Shown here: positions 51,787-60,948 of the stretch, one piece after another
How the letters are laid out: each line of letters opens with the position of its first letter
How positions within the stretch are numbered: position 1 is the first letter of the stretch
Origin: Benzoatithermus sp963720725
GTDB taxonomy: Bacteria > Pseudomonadota > Alphaproteobacteria > Geminicoccales > Geminicoccaceae
Assembly: GCA_963720725.1 (NCBI GenBank)
Contig: CAVRGN010000001.1
Location: forward strand, 402,557 to 466,556
Direction of reading: 5' to 3'
Length of the DNA: 64,000 nucleotides
The notes under the pieces: generated by a model
The model's database searches: none
Told to the model about the DNA's origin: nothing
What the model saw: the letters and a program-made list of their open reading frames with translations, nothing else
Program-made: the position numbers and the translations under genes

Positions 51787-53442
51787 GTGCCGGGGGTGGT
51801 TCGCCGCCCCCGGCGCGCCTCGCGACCGGATAGCCCCCGCGCATGCGCCGAGTTCCTCGCCGTCCTGATCTGCCTCTTGGGTTTCGCCGCCACGGCCGCG
51901 GCCCAGTCGATCGACGCGCCGCTGGCGAAGCTCGCATCGACCAAGTTCGACGACATCGAGGCGGCCATCGCCGGGCTCGCCGCCAGCGGCAACCCGCGCG
52001 CCACCGCTATCCTGGACGCCCTGGGTGCCGGCAACCTGATGGTCCAGCCGGCACAACGCAGAGCCTACATCAAGGCGGCGGACGGCGGTCTGATCGACGC
52101 CGCCACCGGCGAGGCAGCACCCGCCGACCTCGCCGCCGGCAGCTTGAAGCCGGTGCGCGTGAACAACCGCATCCGCCGTGCGATCGAAGCGGCCGTCGGC
52201 GGCCTGACGCTGATGAGCAAGGACCCCGTGCGCCGTCTCGAGGCGGCACAGGCGGTGTTCCGCTCGCGCGATGCCGCCGCACTGCCCCTCCTGGAGCAGG
52301 CACTGGCCGCCGAGCAGGACGAGGAGGTCGAGGAGGCGCTGGCTGAGGCCCGCGCCGCCATCCTGCTGCCGATGCCGAACGCCGCCGAGCCGGATCGGAT
52401 GGCGGCGGTCGAGACCCTGCGCCTGCGCGGCGACCGGGAAGCCCTGGCGATCCTGACGGCCGTACCCGACACCGCGCCCGACAACGTCCGCGCCGCCGCC
52501 GCCGAGGCCGCGGCGACGATCCAGCGCCACCTCGATTTTGTCTCGGCCGCGCAGAACGTGGTCTACGGCATCAGCCTGGGCTCGGTCCTGCTCCTCGCCG
52601 CCATCGGCCTCGCCATCACCTTCGGCGTGATGGGGGTCATCAACATGGCCCATGGCGAGATGGTCATGCTGGGAGCCTACACGACCTTCATGATCCAGGA
52701 GTTCTGCCGGACCAGCTTCCCGGCCGGGCTGGAATGGGCCTTGATCGTGGCGCTGCCGGCGGCGTTCCTGGTCGCGGGCGCCATGGGCGTGCTGATCGAG
52801 CGAACGGTCATCCGCCGGCTCTACGGCCGTCCGCTGGAGACGCTGCTGGCGACCTGGGGCATCTCCCTCATCCTGCAGCAGCTGGTGCGCAACATCTTCG
52901 GCCCCAACAACCGCGAGGTCTCCACGCCCTCCTGGATGAGCGGCTCGGTCGATCTCGGCGGCGGCTTCACCATCACCGACAGCCGCCTGGTCATCATCAT
53001 CTTCAGCCTGGTGGTGTTCGCGGCCCTGCTCGCCGTGATCCGGCTCACCCGCTTCGGCCTGGAGATGCGCGCCGTCACCCAGAATCGGCGCATGGCCGCG
53101 GCCATGGGCATCCGCACCAGCTGGGTCGACGCCATGACCTTCGGGCTCGGCTCCGGCATCGCCGGCATCGCCGGCGTGGCGCTGTCGCAGATCGACAATG
53201 TCAGTCCCAATCTCGGCCAGAGCTACATCATCGACAGCTTCATGGTCGTGGTGTTCGGCGGCGTCGGCAACCTCTGGGGGACCTTCACCGGCGCCTTCAC
53301 CCTGGGGATCGTGAACAAGCTGCTCGAGCCCACGGTCGGTGCGGTGCTCGGCAAGATCCTGGTGCTGGTCGCGATCATCCTGTTCATCCAGAAGCGGCCG
53401 CGGGGCCTGTTCGCCCTCAAGGGCCGGGCCGTGGAGGCCTGA
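51787..53442 (+). CDS. urtB: Urea ABC transporter permease UrtB
   Basis: A 551-residue permease. Residues about 35-245 form an alpha-helical periplasmic extension typical of UrtB (LAKLASTKFDDIEAAIAGLAASGNPRATAILDAL). About eight membrane helices of the branched-chain-amino-acid permease (LivH) type follow: IGLAITFGVMGVINMAHGEMVMLGAYTTFMIQ and GLGSGIAGIAGVALSQIDNVSPNLGQSYIIDSFMVVVFGGVGNLWGT. GTG 51787 is used; the TGA abuts the urtC start (TGATG). Confidence 0.94.
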   Translation: MPGVVRRPRRASRPDSPRACAEFLAVLICLLGFAATAAAQSIDAPLAKLASTKFDDIEAAIAGLAASGNPRATAILDALGAGNLMVQPAQRRAYIKAADGGLIDAATGEAAPADLAAGSLKPVRVNNRIRRAIEAAVGGLTLMSKDPVRRLEAAQAVFRSRDAAALPLLEQALAAEQDEEVEEALAEARAAILLPMPNAAEPDRMAAVETLRLRGDREALAILTAVPDTAPDNVRAAAAEAAATIQRHLDFVSAAQNVVYGISLGSVLLLAAIGLAITFGVMGVINMAHGEMVMLGAYTTFMIQEFCRTSFPAGLEWALIVALPAAFLVAGAMGVLIERTVIRRLYGRPLETLLATWGISLILQQLVRNIFGPNNREVSTPSWMSGSVDLGGGFTITDSRLVIIIFSLVVFAALLAVIRLTRFGLEMRAVTQNRRMAAAMGIRTSWVDAMTFGLGSGIAGIAGVALSQIDNVSPNLGQSYIIDSFMVVVFGGVGNLWGTFTGAFTLGIVNKLLEPTVGAVLGKILVLVAIILFIQKRPRGLFALKGRAVEA

Positions 53443-54572
53443 TGCTCAGATCGTTCCCCGCCTCGACCTGGGTGGTGGTTCCGCTGCTGCTCGCGGTGGC
53501 CGTGCTCGTCCCGTTCCTGAACCTCGCCGTCGATCCCGCCAGCCCCTGGCATGTGCCCACCTACATAGTGAGCCTGACCGGCAAGTATCTCTGCTACGCG
53601 ATCCTGGCGCTGAGCCTCGACCTGGTCTGGGGTTATTGCGGCATTCTCAGCCTCGGCCACGGTGCCTTCTTCGCCCTCGGCGGCTACGCCATGGGCATGT
53701 ACCTGATGCGCCAGATCGGCGACCGCGGCGTCTACGCCAACCCGAACCTGCCCGACTTCATGGTGTTCCTGAACTGGCAGGAACTGCCCTGGTACTGGCA
53801 CGGCTTCGACATGTTCTGGTTCGCGGCGATCATGGTGGTGGCCGTGCCCGGTGCGCTGGCCTTCGTGTTCGGCTGGTTCGCGTTCCGCAGCCGGGTCACC
53901 GGGGTCTATCTGTCGATCATCACCCAGGCGCTGACCTTCGCCCTCCTGCTCGCCTTCTTCCGCAACGACATGGGCTTCGGCGGCAACAACGGCCTGACCG
54001 ACTTCAAGGACATTCTGGGCTTCGACATCCAGGCCGACGGGACGCGGGCCGGCCTGTTCGCGGCGACCGCCGTCGCCCTCGCCATGGGCTTTGCCGCCTG
54101 CGCCTACATCGTGGGCTCGCGTACCGGCAAGGTCCTGGTGGCGATCCGCGACGCCGAGAGCCGTACCCGGTTCTGCGGCTACCGCGTCGAGCACTACAAG
54201 CTGTTCGTCTGGACCTTCTCCGCCATGCTGGCAGGCATCGGCGGTGCCCTCTACGTGCCCCAGGCGGGCATCATCAACCCCGGCGAATTCGCACCGGCCA
54301 ACTCGATCGAGGCCGTGATCTGGGTCGCGTTCGGCGGGCGCGGCACATTGTGGGGTGCGATCGTCGGCGGCGTCGGCGTCAACGCCATCAAGTCCTGGCT
54401 CACCGGCAGCTTCCCCGAGCTCTGGCTCTACGCTCTGGGCATCCTGTTCGTGGCCACCACCCTCTTCCTGCCCCGCGGCGTCGCCGGACTGGTGACCGGC
54501 CTGTGGGCGAAGCGGCGCAGGGCACCGAATGCGGTGCCGGCGCTGGCGACCGGGGAGGGGGCCAAGGTATGA
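53442..54572 (+). CDS. urtC: Urea ABC transporter permease UrtC
   Basis: A 376-residue LivM-type permease with about nine to ten helices: LSLDLVWGYCGILSLGHGAFFALGGYAMGMYLM, FRSRVTGVYLSIITQALTFALLLAFFRNDMGFGGNNGLTDFKDILGF and FSAMLAGIGGALYVPQAGIINPGEFAPANSIEAVIWVAFGGRGTLWGAIVG. It pairs with UrtB to form the urea channel. The start overlaps the urtB stop by one base and the stop overlaps the urtD start (ATGA). Confidence 0.95.
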   Translation: MLRSFPASTWVVVPLLLAVAVLVPFLNLAVDPASPWHVPTYIVSLTGKYLCYAILALSLDLVWGYCGILSLGHGAFFALGGYAMGMYLMRQIGDRGVYANPNLPDFMVFLNWQELPWYWHGFDMFWFAAIMVVAVPGALAFVFGWFAFRSRVTGVYLSIITQALTFALLLAFFRNDMGFGGNNGLTDFKDILGFDIQADGTRAGLFAATAVALAMGFAACAYIVGSRTGKVLVAIRDAESRTRFCGYRVEHYKLFVWTFSAMLAGIGGALYVPQAGIINPGEFAPANSIEAVIWVAFGGRGTLWGAIVGGVGVNAIKSWLTGSFPELWLYALGILFVATTLFLPRGVAGLVTGLWAKRRRAPNAVPALATGEGAKV

Positions 54573-55345
54573 GCGTCGTCACCGAAACCGTCCATGACGG
54601 CCGGGCGCCGGGGACGATCCTCTATCTCGACGGCGTGTCGGTGAGCTTCGACGGATTCAGGGCGCTGAACGACCTGTCGCTCTATCTCGACAAGGGCGAG
54701 ATGCGGGCGATCATCGGACCGAACGGTGCCGGCAAGACCACGATGATGGACGTCATCACGGGCAAGACCCGGCCGGACAAGGGCACGGTGCTGTTTCGCG
54801 AGGACATCGATCTCACCCGGCACGACGAGTCCGACATCGCCCGGCTGGGCATCGGCCGGAAGTTCCAGAAACCCACGGTGTTCGAGAGCCACGACGTCTG
54901 GACCAATCTGGAGCTGGCGCTCAAGGGCGAGCGGGACCTGTGGCGCTCCTTGCTCTTCGGACTGTCCGGCGCGCAGCGCGACCGCATCGATCGCGTGCTG
55001 TCGATCGTCAGGCTCAAGGATGCCGCCCGCCGGCTCGCCGGCGAGCTCAGCCATGGCCAGAAGCAGTGGCTGGAGATCGGCATGCTGCTGGTCCAGGATC
55101 CCGAGCTGCTGCTGGTGGACGAGCCCGTGGCCGGCATGACCGACGCCGAGACCGAAGCCACGGGCGAGCTCTTGCGCGAGATCAACCAGAGCCATTCGGT
55201 GGTGGTGGTCGAGCACGACATGGAGTTCGTGCGCGGCCTCGACTCCAAGGTCACCGTGCTTCACGAAGGATCGGTCCTGGCGGAGGGTTCGCTCGAGCAG
55301 GTCCAGAACGACCAGCGTGTCATCGAAGTCTATCTGGGGCGCTGA
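54569..55345 (+). CDS. urtD: Urea ABC transporter ATP-binding protein UrtD
   Basis: A 258-residue LivG-type ATPase: Walker A IIGPNGAGKTT (about residue 50), signature LSHGQKQWLEIGMLL, Walker B LLLVDEPVAGM and switch VVVVEHDMEFV. The LSHGQKQWLEI signature is characteristic of UrtD. Translationally coupled to urtC. Confidence 0.95.
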   Translation: MSVVTETVHDGRAPGTILYLDGVSVSFDGFRALNDLSLYLDKGEMRAIIGPNGAGKTTMMDVITGKTRPDKGTVLFREDIDLTRHDESDIARLGIGRKFQKPTVFESHDVWTNLELALKGERDLWRSLLFGLSGAQRDRIDRVLSIVRLKDAARRLAGELSHGQKQWLEIGMLLVQDPELLLVDEPVAGMTDAETEATGELLREINQSHSVVVVEHDMEFVRGLDSKVTVLHEGSVLAEGSLEQVQNDQRVIEVYLGR

Positions 55346-55347
55346 GC

Positions 55348-56043
55348 ATGCTGCGTGTCGAAGGCATCGACCTGCACTACGGCGCCAGCCAGGCGCTGTG
55401 GCGGGTATCGCTCACCGCGGTGGTCGGCGAGATCACCTGCGTGCTCGGCCGCAACGGCGTCGGCAAGACCAGCACGCTGCGCGCGGTGGTCGGACAGGTG
55501 CGGCCGTCGGCCGGCCGGATCGAGTGGGACGGCCAGGACATCACCCAGATGTCCACGGTCGAGCGGGCGCGGCGCGGCATCGCGCTGGTGCCGCAGGGCC
55601 GCGAGATCTTCCCCCTGCTCACGGTCGAGGAGAACCTGCAGACCGGCTTCGGCGCCCTGCCGCGCGCCCAGCGGCAGATCCCGGACCAGATCTTCGAGCT
55701 GTTTCCGATCCTCAAGACCATGCTGCGGCGCAAAGGTGGCGATCTCTCCGGCGGCCAGCAGCAGCAGCTGGCGATCGGCCGCGCCCTGATCATGCGGCCG
55801 AAGCTGCTGGTGCTCGACGAGCCCACGGAAGGCATCCAGCCCTCGATCATCAAGGACATCGGCCGGGTGCTCGAGCTGTTGCGCTCCCAGGGCCAGATGG
55901 CCATCCTCCTGGTCGAGCAGTATCTCGACTTCGCCCGTGGTCTCGCCGACCGGCTGGCCATCATGGACCGCGGCCAGATGGTGCTGTCGGGCCGCCCCGA
56001 CGAGCTCGATGACCAGGATGTTCGACGCTATCTCACCGTTTGA
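55348..56043 (+). CDS. urtE: Urea ABC transporter ATP-binding protein UrtE
   Basis: A 231-residue LivF-type ATPase: Walker A VLGRNGVGKTSTLRAV, signature LSGGQQQQLAIGRAL, Walker B LLVLDEPTEGIQPSI and switch ILLVEQYLDFA. It completes the UrtABCDE importer. ATG 55348 lies 2 bp after the urtD stop. Its TGA overlaps a TTG that could start ureD, so import and urease genes are one operon. Confidence 0.95.
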   Translation: MLRVEGIDLHYGASQALWRVSLTAVVGEITCVLGRNGVGKTSTLRAVVGQVRPSAGRIEWDGQDITQMSTVERARRGIALVPQGREIFPLLTVEENLQTGFGALPRAQRQIPDQIFELFPILKTMLRRKGGDLSGGQQQQLAIGRALIMRPKLLVLDEPTEGIQPSIIKDIGRVLELLRSQGQMAILLVEQYLDFARGLADRLAIMDRGQMVLSGRPDELDDQDVRRYLTV

Positions 56044-56048
56044 CGGCT

Positions 56049-56888
56049 ATGGCTCCGGTGCGGCCGTCCGAAGCTGGCGCGGCGGGGCTCCTCGAGCTCG
56101 GCTTCGCGCTGGATGGGACCGTCACCCGGGTTGCCAAGCTCTACCAGAAGACACCGTTGCGCGCCTTCTTTCCCCGTCACGAATGCGGCGACCTCGCCGT
56201 CGCGGCCCTGGCCAATGTCGGTGGCGGGCTGGTGGGCGGCGACCGTGCCGAAGTCCGTGTCAGGCTCGGCGCCGATGCCCGTGCCATGGTGACCAGCCAG
56301 GCCGCCGAGAAGGTCTACCGCTCCACCGGTGCGGACTGCGTGCTCACCACGCGGCTGGAGGTCGAAGCCGGCGGCTGGCTGGAATGGTGCCCGCAGGAAA
56401 CCATCCTGTTCGACCGCTCGCGCCTGCGGCGCTCACTGCGGCTGGACCTCGGCGCGGGTGCGCGCGCCATGCTCGGCGAGACCATAGTACTCGGTCGCCT
56501 CGCTTCCGGCGAGCGCACCAGCCATGGCCGACTGCACGACCGGATCGACGTGCATGTCGGCGGGGCGCTGGCCTGGACAGATCGCCTGCGCCTCGACGGT
56601 GACTATGCCGGCGTGCTGGCCGCCGCCGCCGGCCTGGGCGGTGCGCTGGTGATCGCGACCTTCGTCTACGCCGCCGCCGATGCGGTCGACTGGCTGGAGC
56701 GAGCCCGCGAATTCCTGGCCGGCGACGGCGTGCGCGTCGGGCTCACTGCCGTGAACGGCCTTCTGGTCGGCCGCTTCCTGGCCCAGGATCCGCTTGCGCT
56801 GCGCCGTGCGTTCGCACAGTTCTGGACCCGCTTTCGCGCTGCCGCCGCCGGCCTGCCGCCCGTGCTGCCGCGCCTTTGGCATGTCTGA
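56049..56888 (+). CDS. ureD: Urease accessory protein UreD
   Basis: A 279-residue UreD protein: TRVAKLYQKTPLRAFFPRHE, ALANVGGGLVGGDRAEVRVRLGADARAMVTSQAAEKVYRS, WLEWCPQETILFDRSRLRRSLRLDLGAGARAML. It is the scaffold on which UreF and UreG load nickel into the UreABC apoenzyme. ATG 56049 is used; TTG 56040 overlapping the urtE stop is possible. Confidence 0.93.
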   Translation: MAPVRPSEAGAAGLLELGFALDGTVTRVAKLYQKTPLRAFFPRHECGDLAVAALANVGGGLVGGDRAEVRVRLGADARAMVTSQAAEKVYRSTGADCVLTTRLEVEAGGWLEWCPQETILFDRSRLRRSLRLDLGAGARAMLGETIVLGRLASGERTSHGRLHDRIDVHVGGALAWTDRLRLDGDYAGVLAAAAGLGGALVIATFVYAAADAVDWLERAREFLAGDGVRVGLTAVNGLLVGRFLAQDPLALRRAFAQFWTRFRAAAAGLPPVLPRLWHV

Positions 56889-56897
56889 GGGAACGCC

Positions 56898-57202
56898 ATG
56901 CATCTGACCCCGCGCGAGAAGGACAAGCTCCTGATCGCCATGGCCGCCCAGGTCGCCCGCCGCCGACTGGAACGCGGCGTCAAGCTGAACCACCCCGAGG
57001 CCGTGGCGCTGATCAGCGACTTCGTGGTCGAGGGTGCCCGCGACGGCCGGACGCGTAGCCGAGCTGATGGCCGCCGGGTGCCGAGGTCCTGACCCGCGCC
57101 CAGGTCATGGACGGCGTGCCGGAGATGATCCACGAGGTCCAGGTCGAGGCGACCTTCCCGGACGGCACCAAGCTGGTGACGGTGCATGTGCCGATCCGGT
57201 GA
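56898..57202 (+). pseudogene. ureA: Urease gamma subunit UreA, two +1 frameshifts
   Basis: The protein starts normally (MHLTPREKDKLLIAMAAQVARRRLERGVKLNHPEAVALISDFVVEGARDGRT). It then shifts frame at about 57054 (extra C in ACGCGTA), reads VAELMAAG, shifts again at about 57079 (extra T in GGGTGCC), and finishes as AEVLTRAQVMDGVPEMIHEVQVEATFPDGTKLVTVHVPIR with stop 57200-57202. Removing both bases restores a standard 100-residue gamma subunit. As printed, the frame ends early after 64 residues. Sequencing error is as likely as real decay because the rest is fully conserved. It belongs to the urease trimer. Confidence 0.88.
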
Positions 57203-57209
57203 GGGCGGA

Positions 57210-57752
57210 TCAGAGCCCGCTATTCGCGTAGAGTTGATCGAGAGTAACTCGCACCTGCAACACGGGGCTGGCGAAAGCCGCGCTTCCAACAAAGTCTTGC
57301 CCGAGCCAGTCGCTCTGATCTCGCCGCCAGTGCTGGACCCAGCGCCTCTCGGAGTCGATCATCCAGATCTCTATTACGGTCGCCAGGCTTTTGTAGTCGA
57401 CGAGCTTGTGACCAAGATCATGAGTGCGCGTGTTCGGCGAGAGGACTTCGATCACGAGCGACGGGTCCGCGATCTCCCGGGCTGCCGGTTGGCACGTGAC
57501 CGCAAGATCCGCCTGCCACATCGTATGGGCGTTGATCCTCAGGCCAGCCTCGGCTTCGCCGCGGCACGGCGGGCGATTGCTCAGCGCGTTGTAGACAGTG
57601 CCCGACGCGTTGACGACGATCGTTCGGTGCGGCCCGCCCGGCGGCGCCATCGCTTGGATAGTGCCGTCCAACAACTCATATCGCGTGTCGGTGCCGTCGT
57701 CCCAGGCCAGGAACTCGTCCACCGTCATCAACTTGACCGCCTGCTCGGCCAT
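57210..57752 (-). CDS. Uma2-family (DUF820) nuclease-like protein inserted in the urease operon
   Basis: A 180-residue protein of the Uma2/DUF820 family, which has a restriction-endonuclease-like PD-(D/E)xK fold: LMTVDEFLAWDDGTDTRYELLDGTIQAMAPPGGPHRTIV, then LAVTCQPAAREIADPSLVIEVLSPNTRTHDLGHKLVDYKSLATVIEIWMID (the D...E-x-L and K residues). Role unknown; often mobile. It lies antisense between ureA and ureB, filling the gap exactly. ATG 57752 has GGAG; upstream in-frame starts at 57782/57779 and TTG 57797 would run into ureB. Confidence 0.85.
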   Translation of the reverse strand: MAEQAVKLMTVDEFLAWDDGTDTRYELLDGTIQAMAPPGGPHRTIVVNASGTVYNALSNRPPCRGEAEAGLRINAHTMWQADLAVTCQPAAREIADPSLVIEVLSPNTRTHDLGHKLVDYKSLATVIEIWMIDSERRWVQHWRRDQSDWLGQDFVGSAAFASPVLQVRVTLDQLYANSGL

Positions 57753-57796
57753 CGCCCGCTCCGTCGTCTGCGCCCGCATCATAGAGGAAATCGCCA

Positions 57797-58102
57797 ATGA
57801 TCCCAGGTGAGATCATGCCCGCTGCCGGCGAGATCGAGCTCAACGCCGGCCGGCCGACCGTGACGCTGACCGTGGCCAACACCGGCGACCGGCCGATCCA
57901 GGTGGGCTCGCACTACCATTTCTTCGAAACCAACGCAGCGCTCGCCTTCGACCGCGCCCAGGCCCGCGGCATGCGCCTGAACATCCCCGCCGGCACCGCC
58001 GTGCGCTTCGAGCCCGGGCAGTCGCGCGAGGTCATGCTCGTGGCCTATGGCGGCAGCCGCAAGGTCTACGGCTTCAACCAGAAGATCATGGGGGCGCTGT
58101 GA
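57797..58102 (+). CDS. ureB: Urease beta subunit UreB
   Basis: A 101-residue beta subunit with the signature IPGEIMPAAGEIELNAGRPTVTLTVANTGDRPIQVGSHYHFFETNAALAFDRAQARGMRLNIPAGTAVRFEPGQSREV. It has its own AGAGGA site (57783-57788) inside the 5' end of the antisense Uma2 region. The TGA overlaps the ureC start. Intact. Confidence 0.95.
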   Translation: MIPGEIMPAAGEIELNAGRPTVTLTVANTGDRPIQVGSHYHFFETNAALAFDRAQARGMRLNIPAGTAVRFEPGQSREVMLVAYGGSRKVYGFNQKIMGAL

Positions 58103-59814
58103 TGGCCTTTCGCATGTCGCGTGGCGCCTACGCCCACATGTACGGGCCGACGGTCGGCGACAGGGTCCGCCTCGCCGACACCGACCTCGTCGTCGAGGTC
58201 GAGGAGGACCGCACCGTCTATGGCGAGGAGGTCAAGTTCGGCGGCGGCAAGGTGATCCGCGACGGGATGGGGCAGGGCCAGGAGACCCGTGCCGCCGGGG
58301 CGGTCGACACCGTGATCACCAACGCGCTGATCCTCGACCATTGGGGCATCGTCAAGGCCGACATCGGGCTCAAGGACGGGCGCATCGCCGCCATCGGCAA
58401 GGCCGGCAACCCCGAGACCCAGCCCGGCGTCGACATCGTCATCGGCCCCGGCACCGAGGCGATCGCCGGCGAGGGCCGGATCGTCACCGCGGGCGGCATC
58501 GACGCCCACGTCCACCTGATCTGCCCGCAGATCCTGGACGAGGCGCTGATGTCCGGGCTCACCACCATCTTCGGCGGCGGCACCGGCCCGGCCGCCGGCA
58601 CCAGTGCGACCACCTGCACCCCCGGCCCCTGGCACATCGGCCGGATGCTGCAGGCGGTCGAGGCCTGGCCGATCAACATCGGGCTTCTGGGCAAGGGCAA
58701 TGCCAGCCTGCCCGACGCGTTGCGCGAGCAGGTCACGGCCGGCGCCTGCGGGCTCAAGCTGCACGAGGACTGGGGCACCACGCCGGCCGCCATCGACTGC
58801 TGCCTCGCCGTCGCCGACGAGATGGACGTGCAGGTGGCGATCCATACCGACACCCTCAACGAATCGGGCTATCTCGAGACCACCGTCGCCGCCTTCAAGG
58901 GCCGCACCATCCACGCCTTCCACACCGAGGGTGCGGGCGGCGGCCACGCGCCCGACATCATCAAGGTGGTGGGGCTCGCCAATGTGCTGCCCTCCTCGAC
59001 CAACCCGACGCGGCCCTACACGGTCAACACGGTCGACGAGCATCTCGACATGCTCATGGTCTGCCATCACCTCGATCCCTCGATCCCCGAGGACGTGGCG
59101 TTCGCGGAGAGCCGGATCAGGAAGGAGACCATCGCCGCGGAGGACATCCTCCACGATCTGGGTGCGATCTCGATGATGTCGTCCGACAGCCAGGCCATGG
59201 GCCGGGTCGGCGAGGTGATCATCCGCACCTGGCAGACCGCCCACAAGATGAAGTCCCAGCGCGGCCGCCTGCCCGAGGAGACCGGCGACAACGACAATTT
59301 CCGTGCCAAACGCTACGTCGCCAAGTACACGATCAACCCGGCCATCGCCCAGGGCGTGGGCCACGTCGTGGGCTCGGTCGAGCCCGGCAAGCTCGCCGAC
59401 CTCGTGCTCTGGCAGCCCGCCTTCTTCGGCGTGAAGCCCGAGATGGTGATCAAGGGCGGCACGATCGCCGCGGCGCCGATGGGCGATCCCAACGCCTCCA
59501 TCCCCACGCCGCAGCCGGTCCACTATCGGCCGATGTTCGGCAGCTTCGGCCGCTCGGCCGTCGCCAGTGCGGTGCACTTCGTCTCGGCCGCCGCCTTGAA
59601 CAACGCCGTGCATCACAGCTTCGGCCTGCAGCGCGAGCTCTGCGCCGTCCGCAACACCCGCGGCGGCATCGGCAAGGCCGCCATGATCCACAACGGCGCC
59701 ACGCCGGCCATGGAGGTCGACCCGGAGACCTACGAGGTCCGCGCCGACGGCGAACTGCTCACCTGTGCCCCCGCCACGGTCCTGCCCATGGCCCAGCGCT
59801 ACTTCCTGTTCTGA
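58102..59814 (+). CDS. ureC: Urease alpha subunit UreC
   Basis: A 570-residue catalytic subunit hydrolysing urea to ammonia and carbamate. Nickel and catalytic residues are visible: GGIDAHVHLICP (HxH, about residue 135), the carbamylated lysine in GLKLHEDWG (about 219), HTDTLNESG, AFHTEGAGGGHAPD, the flap MVCHHLDPSIPEDVAFAESRIR (Cys and His) and MSSDSQAMGR (Asp). ATG 58102 is used; GTG 58099 is in frame. Intact, coupled to ureB and ureE. Confidence 0.96.
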   Translation: MAFRMSRGAYAHMYGPTVGDRVRLADTDLVVEVEEDRTVYGEEVKFGGGKVIRDGMGQGQETRAAGAVDTVITNALILDHWGIVKADIGLKDGRIAAIGKAGNPETQPGVDIVIGPGTEAIAGEGRIVTAGGIDAHVHLICPQILDEALMSGLTTIFGGGTGPAAGTSATTCTPGPWHIGRMLQAVEAWPINIGLLGKGNASLPDALREQVTAGACGLKLHEDWGTTPAAIDCCLAVADEMDVQVAIHTDTLNESGYLETTVAAFKGRTIHAFHTEGAGGGHAPDIIKVVGLANVLPSSTNPTRPYTVNTVDEHLDMLMVCHHLDPSIPEDVAFAESRIRKETIAAEDILHDLGAISMMSSDSQAMGRVGEVIIRTWQTAHKMKSQRGRLPEETGDNDNFRAKRYVAKYTINPAIAQGVGHVVGSVEPGKLADLVLWQPAFFGVKPEMVIKGGTIAAAPMGDPNASIPTPQPVHYRPMFGSFGRSAVASAVHFVSAAALNNAVHHSFGLQRELCAVRNTRGGIGKAAMIHNGATPAMEVDPETYEVRADGELLTCAPATVLPMAQRYFLF

Positions 59815-60272
59815 TGGCCGAACCGCTCCCACGGGCCACGGCGGTGGTGCGCCACGGCGCGCCCGCCGCCACGGTCACGCTCGCCTACGACGACCGCCAC
59901 CGCCGCCGGCTGCGGCTCGCCACCGACTCCGGCCGGCCGTTCCTCCTCGACCTCGCGCAAGCCAGCCTGCTGCGCGGCGGCGACCTCCTGGCCCTCGACG
60001 ACGGCACCCTGGTCGAGGTCCGCGCCGCCCCCGAATCGGTCCTCGACGTCGCGGCTCCCGACGCCCTGGCGCTGGCGCGGATCGCCTGGCACCTCGGCAA
60101 CCGGCACACGCCGACCCAGATCCTGCCCGGGAGCTTGCGCATCCGCGCCGACCATGTGCTGGAGCATCTCCTGACCGGCCATCTCGGTGCGACGGTCACC
60201 GCCGCCACGGCCCCCTTCGACCCGGAGGGCGGCGCCTACGACTCCGGCCACGGTCACGCGCATGACCATTGA
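59814..60272 (+). CDS. ureE: Urease accessory protein UreE (nickel chaperone)
   Basis: A 152-residue nickel metallochaperone. An N-terminal peptide-binding domain is followed by a metal-binding domain (ALARIAWHLGNRHTPTQILPGSLRIRADHVLEHLLTGHLGATVTAATAPFDPEGGAY) and a short histidine tail, GHGHAHDH. It delivers Ni2+ to the UreG/UreF/UreD complex. Start ATG overlaps the ureC stop region; its end overlaps ureF by 11 bp. Confidence 0.92.
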   Translation: MAEPLPRATAVVRHGAPAATVTLAYDDRHRRRLRLATDSGRPFLLDLAQASLLRGGDLLALDDGTLVEVRAAPESVLDVAAPDALALARIAWHLGNRHTPTQILPGSLRIRADHVLEHLLTGHLGATVTAATAPFDPEGGAYDSGHGHAHDH

Positions 60273-60948
60273 GGCCGCCCTCTACCGCCTCCACGCCTGG
60301 CTCTCGCCCGCCTTTCCGGTCGGCGCCTACAGCTACAGCCACGGCCTGGAATGGGCGGTCGATGCCGGCCTGGTCCGCGATCGCGCCGGCCTCGAGAGCT
60401 GGCTCGCCACCATCCTGCGCCATGGCGGCGGCTGGCAGGATGCCGTCCTCCTCGCCCACGCCCACCGCACCGTGGCCGCCGGCGACGAGGCCGCTTGGCT
60501 GGCGCTGCGCGACCTCGCCCAGGCCTGGGCGCCCACGGCCGAGCTGGCGCTCGAGACCCGCGCCCAGGGCGAAGCCTTCGCCGCCGCCGGCCTCGCCTCC
60601 TGGCCGGATCCCGACGGCCGCCTGCCGGCCCTCCTCGCCGACGGCCCCGGCCTCACCTACCCCCTGGCCGTGGGTGCGGTCGCCGCCGCCCACCTGGTAC
60701 CGCTGCCGCTGGTGCTCCCGGCCTACCTGCAGGCCTTCGCCGCCAACCTGGTCTCCGCCGCGGTCCGCGCGGTACCCCTCGGCCAGACCGACGGCCAGCA
60801 GGCGCTGGCCGCGCTGGAGCCCGTGGTCGCCGAGGTGGCGGCCCGCGCACCGTCCTGCGCGCTCGACGACCTCGGCACCGCCGCGCTGATGGTCGACCTC
60901 TGCTCCATGCGCCACGAGACCCAGTATACGAGGCTGTTCCGCTCATGA
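60262..60948 (+). CDS. ureF: Urease accessory protein UreF
   Basis: A 228-residue helical protein: LYRLHAWLSPAFPVGAYSYSHGLEWAVDAGLV (SPAFPxGxFxYSxGLE signature) and the C-terminal SCALDDLGTAALMVDLCSMRHETQYTRLFRS. UreF links UreD with UreG and gates GTP hydrolysis. ATG 60262 lies inside the ureE end; the TGA overlaps the ureG start (ATGA). Confidence 0.93.
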   Translation: MTIEAALYRLHAWLSPAFPVGAYSYSHGLEWAVDAGLVRDRAGLESWLATILRHGGGWQDAVLLAHAHRTVAAGDEAAWLALRDLAQAWAPTAELALETRAQGEAFAAAGLASWPDPDGRLPALLADGPGLTYPLAVGAVAAAHLVPLPLVLPAYLQAFAANLVSAAVRAVPLGQTDGQQALAALEPVVAEVAARAPSCALDDLGTAALMVDLCSMRHETQYTRLFRS

